A DNA stretch of 64,000 nucleotides, taken from contig NZ_JAMBNY010000001.1 of the NCBI RefSeq assembly GCF_023715345.1, positions 682,001 to 746,000 on the forward strand, written 5' to 3'. Positions 34,219 through 42,536 of the stretch are shown here, piece after piece. Positions within the stretch are counted from its first letter, which is position 1, and every line of letters begins with the position of its first letter. A model generated the notes under the pieces. The model did not search any database. It was not told the origin of the DNA and was given only the letters and a program-made list of their open reading frames with translations. The stretch is from Paenibacillus camelliae (lineage in GTDB: Bacteria; Bacillota; Bacilli; Paenibacillales; Paenibacillaceae). The translations under genes and the position numbers were made by a program.

Positions 34219-35994
34219 ATGAAGCATTTAACCCGCATGCTTATATTTTCGTTGCTACTGCTCGCTGGACTGCTTAGCGGCTGCAGCGATACCTTAACAG
34301 AACCATCGTCACAGTCCATTGCAATGATAAGTGAAGCAACTTTAGACGAAGATATATTTCCGAAGGATCAAGTCATTGATATTAACATTACCGTTGATGA
34401 GGAGGCCTTTCAAAGCCTTTTAGACAATGCTACTTCAGAGGAGTATATCGAAGCAGCTGTTAACTACAATGGACATCTGCTTGAGCATATTGGCTTACGT
34501 ACGAAAGGAAACTCTAGTTTGCGTTCTGTCGCGAGCATGAGTGATTCTGATCGCTATAGCTTTAAGCTGTCATTAGATGAGTATGTTACGCAAAGCATCG
34601 GCGGTATTACAAAAATCAACTTAAATAATGAATATAGCGATGCCAGCTATATAAGAGAATATATCGCTTACGAAATTGCTGAAGGCATAGGTATTCCTAC
34701 TCCAAAATATTCCTTTGTCAACGTATACATTAATGACGAGCTGTGGGGACTGTATACAGCCGTTGAACAAATAAATACCGCGTTTATTGAGCGAGAATTT
34801 CCATCTGCATCAGGTACCTTGTATAAGTCTAACGGAGGTGATGGAGCTGATTTATCCGCGTTAGGCTCATTAGAGGTCTATACTGGCCTGGATGCGAAGC
34901 ACGGTGAAGCGAATGATGCATTAGTAGAGATGACGGATCGGTTGAACAATGGCGATCCTGCTGAGCTTGATCAAGTGTTAGACGTCCAGGCTGCCTTACA
35001 ATTTATCGCGTTCAATACCGTAACAGCAAATATGGACAGCTACGCAGGAAACTTTAAACACAACTATTATCTATACGAGCAAAACGGTGTATTCACGATC
35101 TTTCCTTGGGATCTCAATATGGCATTTGGCGGCTTTGGAGGTACAGGTATCCTAATTGATGAACCTACAGGCGTATCATTAAGCAGTCGGCCATTAATTG
35201 CTAAGCTTATCGCAGAAGACGCCTATCAAGAGGAGTATCATCATATCATTGAAGCTATCATAACAGATTATTTTAGTGGAGATACATTCGAAAATCGTGT
35301 ACGTCAGCTTCAAGCATTAATTAGTGAATATGTTAAAAACGATCCAACTGCTTTCGTCACCTTCGAACAGTTTGAAGAAGGAATAGAATCGTTAATTAGC
35401 TTTGCAAAGACACAGGCAGAATCGATAACGAAGCAGCTCTCCGGAGAAATGGCCTCGTATGGCGATGGAACTGGTTCGGCGAGCAACGGAATGGGCGGTG
35501 GATTCGGGGGACAACGTGGCAATAGACAAATGCCAGATGGTATGCAAATGCCAAACGGCATGCAGATGCCTGACGGTATGCAAATACCTGAGGGCATGCA
35601 GATGCCTGACGGCATACAAGCACCTGACGACCTGCAAATACCTGAGGGCATGCCAATACCCGATGGTTTTCAATTGCCGGACGGAATGCAGGCCACTTCC
35701 TCTGGAGATATAAACATAAATGAAGCTGCTCAGACTACTGAAGAGCAAGAGATTGTAGGTCTAGAGATTACGATACCAAACGTTGAGGATGGGCAAAGAC
35801 CGAATTTTCGTAACGGTGATCGTCAGCAAGGCGGCGGCTTTGGGGGATTTCCAGGTAATATGAATGGCCAAGCCTCGACTCAGCTCATCGATTCGGCAAA
35901 ACAGCAGGAGCATTTTCAGCTTACATTAATCAGTGCTGGCTTTATGGCTATTGGTTGTTTGATCGTCATTTATTGGAGAAGAAGGAAGCTCTAG
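34219..35994 (+). CDS. CotH-type kinase lipoprotein with Met/Pro repeats
   Basis: 591 residues. Lipobox LLSGC with Cys 22. CotH kinase domain about 45-400: LRTKGNSSLRS (about 95), INLNNEYSDASYIREYIA, the catalytic-type stretch DSYAGNFKHNYYLYE (about 273) and metal-binding FPWDLNMAFGGFGG (about 294). Then a glycine-rich linker, nine tandem hexapeptides of QMPDGM type (35527-35688), another Gly/Gln-rich stretch and a C-terminal membrane helix (about 568-586) with RRRKL tail. CotH phosphorylates spore-coat proteins in B. subtilis; this version is predicted to act outside the membrane, held at both ends. GGAGG ribosome site. Confidence 0.88.
   Translation: MKHLTRMLIFSLLLLAGLLSGCSDTLTEPSSQSIAMISEATLDEDIFPKDQVIDINITVDEEAFQSLLDNATSEEYIEAAVNYNGHLLEHIGLRTKGNSSLRSVASMSDSDRYSFKLSLDEYVTQSIGGITKINLNNEYSDASYIREYIAYEIAEGIGIPTPKYSFVNVYINDELWGLYTAVEQINTAFIEREFPSASGTLYKSNGGDGADLSALGSLEVYTGLDAKHGEANDALVEMTDRLNNGDPAELDQVLDVQAALQFIAFNTVTANMDSYAGNFKHNYYLYEQNGVFTIFPWDLNMAFGGFGGTGILIDEPTGVSLSSRPLIAKLIAEDAYQEEYHHIIEAIITDYFSGDTFENRVRQLQALISEYVKNDPTAFVTFEQFEEGIESLISFAKTQAESITKQLSGEMASYGDGTGSASNGMGGGFGGQRGNRQMPDGMQMPNGMQMPDGMQIPEGMQMPDGIQAPDDLQIPEGMPIPDGFQLPDGMQATSSGDININEAAQTTEEQEIVGLEITIPNVEDGQRPNFRNGDRQQGGGFGGFPGNMNGQASTQLIDSAKQQEHFQLTLISAGFMAIGCLIVIYWRRRKL
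35527..35688 (+). repeat. Nine 18-bp in-frame repeats in the CotH gene
   Basis: Degenerate copies coding QMPDGM, QMPNGM, QMPDGM, QIPEGM, QMPDGI, QAPDDL, QIPEGM, PIPDGF, QLPDGM. Long reading frames on the other strand here are by-products of the repeat. Confidence 0.9.
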
Positions 35995-36103
35995 TTCCGT
36001 AACACAAAACCGCGATATGTAGTATCAATATCAATCTTTCAAGTTATCTAATCAACGATACGATACCATAAGAATCGGATAATCACGGTTGCTTCAAACT
36101 AAA

Positions 36104-36132
36104 AACAGGTGGAGAAATGTTCTCCACCTGTT
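36104..36132. terminator. Bidirectional terminator after CotH
   Basis: 13-bp stem AACAGGTGGAGAA / TTCTCCACCTGTT with a 3-base loop. T-runs on both sides (TAGCTTTT plus; TTTTTAG minus). Convergent with the MFS gene. Confidence 0.85.
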
Positions 36133-36165
36133 AGCTTTTAATAGCCTATGCAGCCTATAGCTAAT

Positions 36166-37449
36166 CTACTTAGCAACGGAATTACTTACTTCGGATGAAG
36201 CTGATTCAATTTTCTCTGGTCTGATAAGCAGCAAAATTAAAAACTGTGCAGCAGCCATTATAGCAATAACAATCGCCAACCACTTGGATTGTAGGTCACT
36301 TGCGAGCATAATAAGAATGAATATAGCAAACACGCGACCACCATTGAGAAATGCCTCCCGCATGACAACCGATTCTACCTTAAGCTGGCCCTTCAATGGA
36401 AGCCCGCTTATTAGACGATAAAAATACGAGGTCATGGAATTGACGGAAAGCGGATTACATATCGAAAATACAACCATAAATATGATGACTGACCAGAGCT
36501 TAATATCAATAAGTAACATGCATGATGCTGCAACAACACACATCGTAGCATACATAATATACTTTCTCGCTTGCTCCTTTTGTGCCTTTCGGGATATAAC
36601 ATAGCCAGTAGCTACCGTTATCCCTGAAAACAACACTCCGAAGTAACCTACGAGATCCTCACGCTCCAGCGCTTGAAAGAGAAGTATATTGGGCAAAAAA
36701 AGCATAATCCCTTGAAATAAGCCAAATATAAAAAAGCTATATAAACTATACAGCCAAAGCTTGTTCTTCTTCATCACAAGTCCAACATACTTCAAATAGT
36801 ACTTCTTGTGATGACTAACGATTGCTTTAATTTTTGTACTAATGATTGCAGCTATGACAAACATTATAAATGCAATTAAGAAGATAATAAGGTAGCCTTC
36901 CAACCCTTCCATGCGTGCGATAATCGATCCAGCTAAGGCAGGACCCAAAAGACCAGCTGAGTTAAAGGTAACCATATTAATAGCTAGATAGCGAACACGA
37001 TTGCGATCTGTTGAGACATCATATTGAAGGATCAAAAAACCTGTCCAATAGAAACCAGATGAAATGCCGTTAAGCAAGGCGAATATTATATAATAGTTCG
37101 GCACCGTTTCTCCTGCCAAAATAACGAGCAGATAGAAAACAGCACAAAGCATAATACCTAGTCGATACACGACCATTCGATCAAGCTTTTTTGCAATAAG
37201 TCCACCAATTGCAAATGCAAACGGGGTCATTCCAAAGTTCACAATGTTATAGACGGCATTAATGGTAAAGTCTTGTGTAAGTCTCCATAGATATAAGTTG
37301 AGAAACAAACCGGACATCGATGCACCAAACTGAAAGCATGCATGAATGATAAGTGAAATCATTGCTTCTCTGCCTAATCTTTGATCTGGAGGGATCGAAT
37401 TTGAAGAAAAATTGCGACGTAATCTAGCGAAGTAATTCCACTGTGACAA
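36166..37449 (-). CDS. MFS transporter
   Basis: About 427 residues, roughly 12 membrane helices preceded by a basic cytoplasmic stretch (FARLRRNF, DQRLGREA). GLIAKKLDRMVVYRLG after helix 2 is the MFS A-loop. The start chosen is TTG 37449 with GGGAGAG 6 bases upstream; the longer ATG at 37509 lacks a ribosome site. Downstream of a GH4 glycosidase gene in the same direction, so possibly the uptake permease for its glycoside. Confidence 0.8.
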   Translation of the reverse strand: MSQWNYFARLRRNFSSNSIPPDQRLGREAMISLIIHACFQFGASMSGLFLNLYLWRLTQDFTINAVYNIVNFGMTPFAFAIGGLIAKKLDRMVVYRLGIMLCAVFYLLVILAGETVPNYYIIFALLNGISSGFYWTGFLILQYDVSTDRNRVRYLAINMVTFNSAGLLGPALAGSIIARMEGLEGYLIIFLIAFIMFVIAAIISTKIKAIVSHHKKYYLKYVGLVMKKNKLWLYSLYSFFIFGLFQGIMLFLPNILLFQALEREDLVGYFGVLFSGITVATGYVISRKAQKEQARKYIMYATMCVVAASCMLLIDIKLWSVIIFMVVFSICNPLSVNSMTSYFYRLISGLPLKGQLKVESVVMREAFLNGGRVFAIFILIMLASDLQSKWLAIVIAIMAAAQFLILLLIRPEKIESASSEVSNSVAK

Positions 37450-37598
37450 ATAGCTTCTCTCCCTTATGTAGGTTTTGACTCTCCAATCAATGAACAGTTT
37501 ACCATACATAGCAAAAAAATAGACCGTTAAATGTTCAACTTACATATATAGATAATCGTTGATATCCGTCTCCATTTATCCCATTAAGAGAACAATAG

Positions 37599-39095
37599 CT
37601 AGATTCGAACTTTACCCTTATCGGATTCACCAGCATTACGATTCGCTTCTTGTTTGTCTAATGCCATTTCTTCGATTGATTTTACTTTTAATCTTGCAGC
37701 CCCTTTATAATCCCTTGTAGGAAGTAACGGCTCATTCGCGAGACGATGCTTTGCTTTCGCAATAGCATCCTTATATTGCGGCAGCCACTTCTCGCCTGCG
37801 ACAAGCATTTCATCGACGAGCTGCCATATTTCTTTAGGGTTGCATACGGCTCCGATCAGTGGATCCATCATGAATGCTTGACGAAGCAGCTGGTCATCTC
37901 CACTCACAGCAGCCTCTACAGCAAGCCTTTGTACAGAGATACTGGCAGTACAAACGGCTGCTGGTCCAAGCGGTAAATCACCGACCATTGGCATCGATAT
38001 TCCATTACGATCGACATATCCAGGAGCTTCAATAATGGCATCAGAAGGCAAGTTCGTAATAATACCTTCATTCTTCACATTAAAATGTCCACGATACACT
38101 CTACCTGTTTCAAGCGCTTCGATAATGTATGAGCCATGCTCTTCACCACGATTCTCCTCCGAAAAGATCATCGGATCATTTTTCATCCAATTCGGGAAAT
38201 CAGTTTCGAACCAATTTCTCCCCTCGGTACATACGCGTAAATAGCCACCAGTTTCTCCATTGATCCACGAGCTGAGGTCAATCCAGTCGTTGATTTCCTC
38301 TTCGCGCTTGCGATACCAGGGCACATACTCACTAAGGTGCCCATTGGATTCTGTGCTGTAATAGCCGAATCGACGGAGCATATCAATTCTTACTTTTTCT
38401 GTTCTACTATAATCCGGATGCTTCTCGAACGCTTCAAGCAAATCTTTAGTTAAATCCTTACCATTGTGTTTAATCTGGATATACCATGTTTGATGATTAA
38501 TTCCTGCACAAATAATATCTACATCTTTTTTCTCCAAGCCAAATACATCCGCAATTTGATGATGGCCACCTTGTACGCCATGACATAACCCAATCGTACG
38601 AACACCACCATATTGATTGCAGGCCCATGTCAGCATCGCCATAGGATTCGCATAATTAAGCAGCAATACATCCTGTCTAGCTACTTCACGTATATCGCTG
38701 CATATGCTAAGCATCTCTGCAATTCCACGTTGTCCGTACATAATACCACCTGCACATAATGTATCGCCAACGCATTGATCGATCCCGTATTTAAGCGGAA
38801 TATCAATATCTGTAGAGAATGCCTCTAGTCCACCAACGCGAATCGTACATATGACGTTTTTAGCATTTTGCAGCGCTTCTCTTCGATCTGTCGTTGCGGA
38901 AATCGTTATGTTTAGTCCATTTTGATCAATGTCACGCTGACAAAGGGCGCGCACCATCTCTAGGTTATTCTCATTAATATCTGTAAATGCAATCTCAATC
39001 TGTGAAAATTCCTTCACTGCGAGTAGATCTCGAAGCAATCCGCGTGTAAATCCAATGGATCCTGCTCCGATAAATGTAATCTTGAATGTCGACAT
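37599..39095 (-). CDS. Glycoside hydrolase family 4 (alpha-galactosidase/alpha-glucosidase type)
   Basis: 498 residues. NAD-dependent glycosidase family using an oxidation-elimination mechanism. NAD-binding GAGSIGFTRG near residue 9, CVGDTLCAGG near 112, NYANPMAMLTW near 151, the Cys-containing metal/substrate motif CHGVQGG near 172 and GINHQTWYI near 200. The start at 39095 (MSTFKITF) has AAGGAGG 9 bases away; the longer frame from 39143 is rejected. Closest in form to MelA-type or LplD-type members; the exact sugar (galactoside or galacturonide) is not determinable here. Confidence 0.9.
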   Translation of the reverse strand: MSTFKITFIGAGSIGFTRGLLRDLLAVKEFSQIEIAFTDINENNLEMVRALCQRDIDQNGLNITISATTDRREALQNAKNVICTIRVGGLEAFSTDIDIPLKYGIDQCVGDTLCAGGIMYGQRGIAEMLSICSDIREVARQDVLLLNYANPMAMLTWACNQYGGVRTIGLCHGVQGGHHQIADVFGLEKKDVDIICAGINHQTWYIQIKHNGKDLTKDLLEAFEKHPDYSRTEKVRIDMLRRFGYYSTESNGHLSEYVPWYRKREEEINDWIDLSSWINGETGGYLRVCTEGRNWFETDFPNWMKNDPMIFSEENRGEEHGSYIIEALETGRVYRGHFNVKNEGIITNLPSDAIIEAPGYVDRNGISMPMVGDLPLGPAAVCTASISVQRLAVEAAVSGDDQLLRQAFMMDPLIGAVCNPKEIWQLVDEMLVAGEKWLPQYKDAIAKAKHRLANEPLLPTRDYKGAARLKVKSIEEMALDKQEANRNAGESDKGKVRI

Positions 39096-39122
39096 ATAAA
39101 AACGCCTCCTTAAAGTGATGAC

Positions 39123-39170
39123 GCTATCATTGTAGCAGTGCATCTTAAGGAAGCGTTAACAATATTGTTA
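39123..39170 (-). promoter_or_regulatory. GH4 promoter region with palindrome and cre-like box
   Basis: On the minus strand: palindrome TAACAATATTGTTA (39170-39157), overlapping cre-like TGTTAACGCTTCCT (39161-39148), then a -10-like TACAAT with a poor -35 (AACGCT) at 17-bp spacing. Looks like an activator site ahead of a weak promoter, with carbon repression. Confidence 0.5.
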
Positions 39171-39198
39171 CCATTTTTCATATCATGTGTCCGTTATT

Positions 39199-40116
39199 CT
39201 AACCTTTTCTGACTTCTTCATTGTTATAATGCTGTCTGTTGCTTTTCTCTCTATACTGCATTGGCGTTAATGATGTATGCTTCTTAAATAAATCATGAAA
39301 GTATACTCTACTGTTTACTCCGACATATTCACAAATATGTGCAACAGGGATGTCCGTCTCCCGCAGCAGCATCATCGCCTTTTCCATGCGGTAACGATTT
39401 AAGTAGCTAACGATCGTCATGCCCGTTTCTGCTCGGAATATTCGATGCAAATAATTAGGGTGTACATTGACGGACCTGGCTAAGCTCGCAACGGTAATGT
39501 CACCATCATAATGCTGATGAATATCGTTTAGTACCTCACGCACATAGTGTAGTGCACCACTTGACTGCTCTGCTGAGCAAAGAGATGCTTTGAACAGCTT
39601 GGCAACAAGGACAATGAGTTGCGTGAATAATAACTCACGCTTCAAGCTGCGGCCTGACTGCTTATTATCAAGCTCCAATACTAATGCTTTCAAAGTTGAA
39701 TAAACCTCATCAATATCTCGTAAAACAAAAAATGCTCCAGCATGCTGAAGAAGATATTGTAAATCCTCATCTTCATCAGCTAGTGAAGCAATTGCTGGTA
39801 ATTGATACTCAGCTGGTTGAAAGGTGAACTCGATATTTAGCATTCGACAGCCTATCTCATCTCTCACAAGCAAGCGATGTGAGACACGTCCATCGAGCAA
39901 TATGAATTCACCTTTCTTTAGCCTTTTTACGATTGGCTTTAGGGACCCAGATTCGAGCAATTCAATCTCGCAGTGACCATTAATAACATACATCATTTCG
40001 ATGGAGTCATGCTTATGAAAATCCATCTCATAGTTTTTCCACTGTCTATAATAGTACGCGCTAAACGTTGGGTAGCTCGTTTTCTCTAGATGATGCGCAT
40101 AAAACAAATTGCCCAT
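39199..40116 (-). CDS. AraC-family transcriptional regulator
   Basis: 305 residues. Cupin-type N-terminal domain (FHKHDSIEMMYVINGHCEIEL near 33) and C-terminal AraC helix-turn-helix pair (about 195-297; NVHPNYLHRIFRAETGMTIVSYLNRYRMEKA). AGGTGGG ribosome site. Located just upstream of the GH4 gene on the same strand, so the likely activator of that gene and the downstream MFS gene. Confidence 0.9.
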   Translation of the reverse strand: MGNLFYAHHLEKTSYPTFSAYYYRQWKNYEMDFHKHDSIEMMYVINGHCEIELLESGSLKPIVKRLKKGEFILLDGRVSHRLLVRDEIGCRMLNIEFTFQPAEYQLPAIASLADEDEDLQYLLQHAGAFFVLRDIDEVYSTLKALVLELDNKQSGRSLKRELLFTQLIVLVAKLFKASLCSAEQSSGALHYVREVLNDIHQHYDGDITVASLARSVNVHPNYLHRIFRAETGMTIVSYLNRYRMEKAMMLLRETDIPVAHICEYVGVNSRVYFHDLFKKHTSLTPMQYREKSNRQHYNNEEVRKG

Positions 40117-40131
40117 CTTCCCACCTACTTT

Positions 40132-40854
40132 TTACTTAGCTAGTACGACCATCGCTTCTAGCGCTGCATTAATTTCGCGTTCAACAGCATCACTCACTAC
40201 ATTAGTATGAGGATCATAATCTGCAGCCAGATCTGAATCAGCATAGCCATCCATCGCTACAATTGCCCCAGCACGTACTCCGCGCAGCGCAGCAATAACA
40301 TAGAGTGCAGCGATTTCCATCTCAACACCTAAAGCACCTGCTGCTTTGTATGTTTTATGCGGAATGTCTACAACACCGTTGAAGAATACATCAAGCGTAA
40401 CGGTAATCCCTTTTTTCACAATACCGCCTTGTGTCTGTGCGGCTTCATAAAGTGCTGCTACAACCTCGCTATCGCCAATAGCTGGGAAGCCATCTGGAAC
40501 AAGCTGCTTCGTTAATCCATCTGTACGAATCGCGCCTGTACTTACAACTAGGCTTCCAGCCGGGTGATCGGCGGAATAAGAGCCTGCCGTACCAACTCGG
40601 ATTAGCGTATGTACACCGCCCTTAATAAGCTCCTCAAAGCAAACTGCTGCTCCTGGGCAGCCAACCCCATGGCTGACTACAGCAAGCTTAACACCTTTAT
40701 AGGTTCCGACAAACGTACGATACTCACGAGCATAAGCTAGCTCGCGGGCATCCTCAAGCTTATCGGCTATTTTTTTCGCTCTCCGTGGATCGCCGCAAAC
40801 GATAGCAAGTCCTGGAAGCTCCTCAGATTGAACCTCTAATATAGATAAAAACAT
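40132..40854 (-). CDS. Nucleoside phosphorylase (PNP/UDP family 1)
   Basis: 240 residues. Phosphorolysis of a purine or uridine nucleoside. Phosphate-site GDPRRAKKIA (about 22-31), SHGVGCPGAAV (about 60-70), RVGTAGS (about 88-94), and the substrate-binding EMEIAALYVIA (about 178-188) typical of the DeoD/Udp group. The AAGGAG ribosome site lies within the last codons of the YuiH gene, whose stop directly precedes the ATG, so translation is coupled. Lies beside a nucleoside ABC importer. Confidence 0.88.
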   Translation of the reverse strand: MFLSILEVQSEELPGLAIVCGDPRRAKKIADKLEDARELAYAREYRTFVGTYKGVKLAVVSHGVGCPGAAVCFEELIKGGVHTLIRVGTAGSYSADHPAGSLVVSTGAIRTDGLTKQLVPDGFPAIGDSEVVAALYEAAQTQGGIVKKGITVTLDVFFNGVVDIPHKTYKAAGALGVEMEIAALYVIAALRGVRAGAIVAMDGYADSDLAADYDPHTNVVSDAVEREINAALEAMVVLAK

Positions 40855-41529
40855 TTAATCGAACTCCTTCTTATGCCATTCATCTTCAGGCAGATCAAAT
40901 CCGTCGCCTGAGAAACGCTGCTCAGCAAAAGGCTCTGCATAGTTATGGAAGCCATTCTGTTCCCAGAAGCCGGGAGCATCCTCCGTCATAAACTCAAAGC
41001 CAGTAATCCATTTGCAGCTTTTCCAAAAATATAAATGAGGTACAATTAGTCGCATCGGACCGCCATGCTTTGCTGTTAAAGGCTCACCTTCATAGCTATG
41101 TGCCAGTAAAATATTGTCACGGAGCAAATCCTCAAGTGGAATATTTGCTGTATAGTCGTTATCACCATGAACCATAACATACTTTGCCTCAGGCTTCACA
41201 CCGAGTTTTGGCAGCAAATCAGAAAATTTGATGCCTGTCCAGTTTGTATCAAGCTTCGACCAGCGTGTCACACAGTGTATATCACATGTAATATCTGTCT
41301 GAGGCATATTCATTAGTTCATCAAAGCTAAATGTCAGCTCCTTCTCGACCTCACCAAAAATCTTGATGCTCCAAGTAGACATATCATACTCAGGTACATC
41401 ACCTTCATGTAAAATCGGAAAGCGATCCGTTACCGTTTGGCCAGGTGGCACCCGATGTGCCAGCTCAGGCGGAACATTTACAGCTAATGGTGCCTTTACT
41501 TTTTTCAAGCGCTCAGCTTTTTTATGCAT
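40855..41529 (-). CDS. yuiH: Sulfite oxidase-like molybdopterin oxidoreductase, YuiH type
   Basis: 224 residues, single molybdopterin-binding sulfite-oxidase fold with no signal peptide or haem/dimerisation domain. The metal-ligand Cys lies in DIHCVTRWSKLDTNWTG (near 80); GGPMRLIVPHLYFWKSCKWI (about 155-174) is the cofactor-binding stretch. GAGGAGG ribosome site. Own sigma-A promoter. Reaction unknown. Pairing with a nucleoside phosphorylase is unexpected. Confidence 0.88.
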   Translation of the reverse strand: MHKKAERLKKVKAPLAVNVPPELAHRVPPGQTVTDRFPILHEGDVPEYDMSTWSIKIFGEVEKELTFSFDELMNMPQTDITCDIHCVTRWSKLDTNWTGIKFSDLLPKLGVKPEAKYVMVHGDNDYTANIPLEDLLRDNILLAHSYEGEPLTAKHGGPMRLIVPHLYFWKSCKWITGFEFMTEDAPGFWEQNGFHNYAEPFAEQRFSGDGFDLPEDEWHKKEFD

Positions 41530-41570
41530 GAAAAAACCTCCTCGTCTCTGCCTATGTTCTCTGCTTACTT

Positions 41571-41598
41571 ATTGTACCATTAATCTTGATTGCTTCAA
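41571..41598 (-). promoter_or_regulatory. Promoter of yuiH-phosphorylase operon
   Basis: On the minus strand TTGAAG (41598-41593), 16-bp spacer, TACAAT (41576-41571). Separates this two-gene unit from the ABC importer genes just upstream. Confidence 0.6.
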
Positions 41599-41612
41599 CG
41601 CTCGTACAATAG

Positions 41613-42536
41613 TTATCTGGAGCTGCCGCTTGATTTCTTCGCTTCATTTTTATAGCCGGAGCTTTTAAAGAAGATCATAGCGATAATTGTGACGACAAAC
41701 GGTAGCATAGCCGTTATATTGGACGGAACAGAGAAGTTCTGCAAGCGATAGCTCAATGCTTCCATAAATCCAAACAACATACTTGCTCCTGCAACACCAA
41801 TTGGATTAGATTGTCCAAGCATCGTTGCTACTAGAGCAATAAAGCCACGACCATTGGTCATGCCTTCCGTAAACATCGTAACATTACCTAGTGACAGCTG
41901 TGCACCTGCCAAGCCACAAAGTGCGCCGGAAATCAGTACAGCAGCATATTGAATTTTTTTCACATTAAGTCCCAAGCTTCTTGATGCTACAGGATTTTCA
42001 CCAGCAGCAAGCAATCGGAAGCCTGATACCGTTCTGAACAAGTAAAATTGCAGTACAATAACGATAACAATCGCCGCATAAACAAGAATTGATTGACCAG
42101 ATAACACATCTCCAAGCCACGGAATATCTTTAAGAACGGGGATATCCAGCTTAGGCAGCCCCTTCATATCCTTGTCATAATAGGCGCCCTTCACATTAAA
42201 AATTGCACGAAGTGCAAAGGTAGTTAAACCTGCAGCAAGGAAATTAAGCGCAATCCCGACGATAATAACATTCGCTTGCAAATTTATACTCATATAAGCT
42301 AACAGCAGCGAAAACAGTAAGGAAAATCCCATTGCGAACAATATCGCCACAGCAATGCTGCCTGTTAGATAGTTCCCTAATATAGCTGAAAAAGCACCGA
42401 TCAAGATCAAGCCTTCCAAGCCGACATTAAACAACCCTACTCGAGCACAGATTGCTCCGCCTAGCGCTGCCAGCAAAATAGGAGCAACCATACGTAATGC
42501 TGCAGCGAACAATGACACATCAAACAGCTGATCCAT
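41613..42536 (-). CDS. nupQ: Nucleoside ABC transporter permease (NupQ/YufQ type)
   Basis: 307 residues, about nine helices, BPD_transp_2 family. Conserved GAICARVGLFNVGLEG (about 20-36) and GRGFIALVATMLGQSNPIG (about 228-247). Starts 17 bases inside the neighbouring permease gene. Part of a BMP-ATPase-permease-permease importer like B. subtilis NupNOPQ (guanosine and other nucleosides). Confidence 0.87.
   Translation of the reverse strand: MDQLFDVSLFAAALRMVAPILLAALGGAICARVGLFNVGLEGLILIGAFSAILGNYLTGSIAVAILFAMGFSLLFSLLLAYMSINLQANVIIVGIALNFLAAGLTTFALRAIFNVKGAYYDKDMKGLPKLDIPVLKDIPWLGDVLSGQSILVYAAIVIVIVLQFYLFRTVSGFRLLAAGENPVASRSLGLNVKKIQYAAVLISGALCGLAGAQLSLGNVTMFTEGMTNGRGFIALVATMLGQSNPIGVAGASMLFGFMEALSYRLQNFSVPSNITAMLPFVVTIIAMIFFKSSGYKNEAKKSSGSSR

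Noticed and set aside
35310..35748. Overlapping long frames on the minus strand of the CotH repeats
   Set aside because: They arise from the 18-bp repeats read in other frames, and have no ribosome sites.
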